DNA from: CAZHEV01 sp964531335 [NCBI: uncultured bacterium]
GTDB taxonomy: Bacteria > Eisenbacteria > RBG-16-71-46 > CAZHEV01
Reading direction: 5' to 3'
DNA: 54,049 bases
Assembly (NCBI GenBank): GCA_964531335.1
Contig: CAZHEV010000001.1
Span: 309,086 to 363,134 of the forward strand
Shown here: piece by piece, positions 53,722-54,049 of the stretch
How the letters are laid out: every line of letters starts with the position of its first letter
Numbering within the stretch: the stretch's first letter is position 1
Program-made: the position numbers and the translations under genes
Notes under the pieces: generated by a model
Told to the model about the DNA's origin: nothing
Seen by the model: the letters and a program-made list of their open reading frames with translations, nothing else
Database searches by the model: none

Positions 53722-53964
53722 GTCTGGTGCCCCCGGGGCGACTCGAACACCCGGCACGCGGTTTAGGAAACTGAAGAGCAGGAAAACGCACGCCTAGACG
53801 CTCTGCAAGCTAACTGACTGACGCACACGGAGATCGCACTTTACACAAAGTGCCCCGGAGCCTTGTACGACTTCGGGGCACTTCTACCTGTTAGAACACA
53901 TTAGGACGGCTCAACACCGTTTCACGCCTATTCCCACCCGAAGGGGTAGCAGCTGGGGTAGCAG
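53722..53964 (-). repeat. Repeat unit B: tRNA-Arg-like 3' fragment, hairpin and integrase-tail remnant
   Basis: This is the second copy of unit A, 2,260 bp away in the same orientation. The tRNA part reads as the anticodon loop TTCCTAA, the 3' stem ACCGC, the T arm and CCA (53725-53727). The expected 5' partner GCGGT is absent, so it is not an intact gene. A frame ending LLPLRVGIGVKRC at 53910 parallels unit A. If integration ran as usual, a complete tRNA-Arg lies to the right of the window. Confidence 0.8.
53850..53881. terminator. Hairpin in repeat unit B
   Basis: GTGCCCCG and CGGGGCAC pair across 16 bases, at the same offset as in unit A. The loop sequences differ while the stem is kept, which supports a selected RNA or terminator structure. 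ACTTTGTG follows on the minus strand. Confidence 0.65.
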
Positions 53965-54049
53965 TTCGTTGACAGATGACCTAGGCCTGCTACCTAGTTC
54001 CTGTTGCCGTTACGCTTGAGATGTCGGAAAGCCGCGAATTCATTGGCGT

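Noticed and set aside
1-54049. CRISPR array
   Set aside because: No regularly spaced short direct repeats and no cas genes are present.

Overview
The window reads as chromosome of a high-GC, Gram-negative (diderm) bacterium. It encodes a LysM lytic transglycosylase, an L,D-transpeptidase, a TolC-family channel, a TonB/ExbB/ExbD system, an LPS heptosyltransferase and several predicted outer-membrane barrels. A PorV/UPF0164-like protein and a secreted enzyme ending in a FlgD-like sorting domain point to the FCB-superphylum candidate phyla (Eisenbacteria, Krumholzibacteriota or Latescibacterota type). The phylum is an inference; no rRNA or complete tRNA gene was found. TTG and GTG starts with good ribosome binding sites are frequent.

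Layout. 0.3-12 kb: envelope and RNA-metabolism genes (PEGA protein, mltD, TolB-like lipoprotein, PorV-like barrel, PilZ, RNase R, a 31-residue mS38/bS22-like protein absent from standard ORF lists, HU, FmdB-type zinc ribbon, a large Ig-repeat lipoprotein). 13-23 kb: a compact minus-strand operon uvrA-gcvT-gcvH-gcvPA-gcvPB-lplA-oppD-oppF that couples the glycine cleavage system to the ligase that can lipoylate GcvH. 23-32 kb: an NhaC-type antiporter with a periplasmic domain, an ABC ATPase and a TolC channel without their usual partners, the tonB-exbD-exbD-exbB operon, and waaF.

31.8-39.1 kb is a secreted carbohydrate-active locus: two paralogous TIM-barrel glycosidase-like proteins in opposite orientation, plus two jelly-roll proteins, read from divergent promoters. 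The two glycosidase genes share a 257-bp identical inverted tract (gene conversion). One of them carries a precise 163-codon in-frame insertion of a jelly-roll module bounded by a 6-bp direct repeat. The proteins here end in three different kinds of C-terminus: a FlgD-like domain, a hydrophobic helix plus arginines, and a short motif around WGxxKAxY[RQ]. The last recurs in a beta-helix protein at 47.4 kb and is a candidate undescribed sorting signal.

39-45 kb holds an L,D-transpeptidase, an M15 peptidase, a KefB-like antiporter and a stand-alone GMP synthetase ATP-pyrophosphatase. 45-47 kb is a more AT-rich SatD/DUF3307 pair preceded by a cluster of TATAAG/CTTATA palindromes. 51.4-54 kb is accessory DNA: two homologous 243-bp units, exactly 2,260 bp apart, each start with the same 3' piece of a tRNA-Arg-like gene. 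They enclose a BrnT-BrnA-DUF6941 operon and a small lipoprotein, which looks like serial integration at a tRNA whose intact copy should lie just beyond the right edge.
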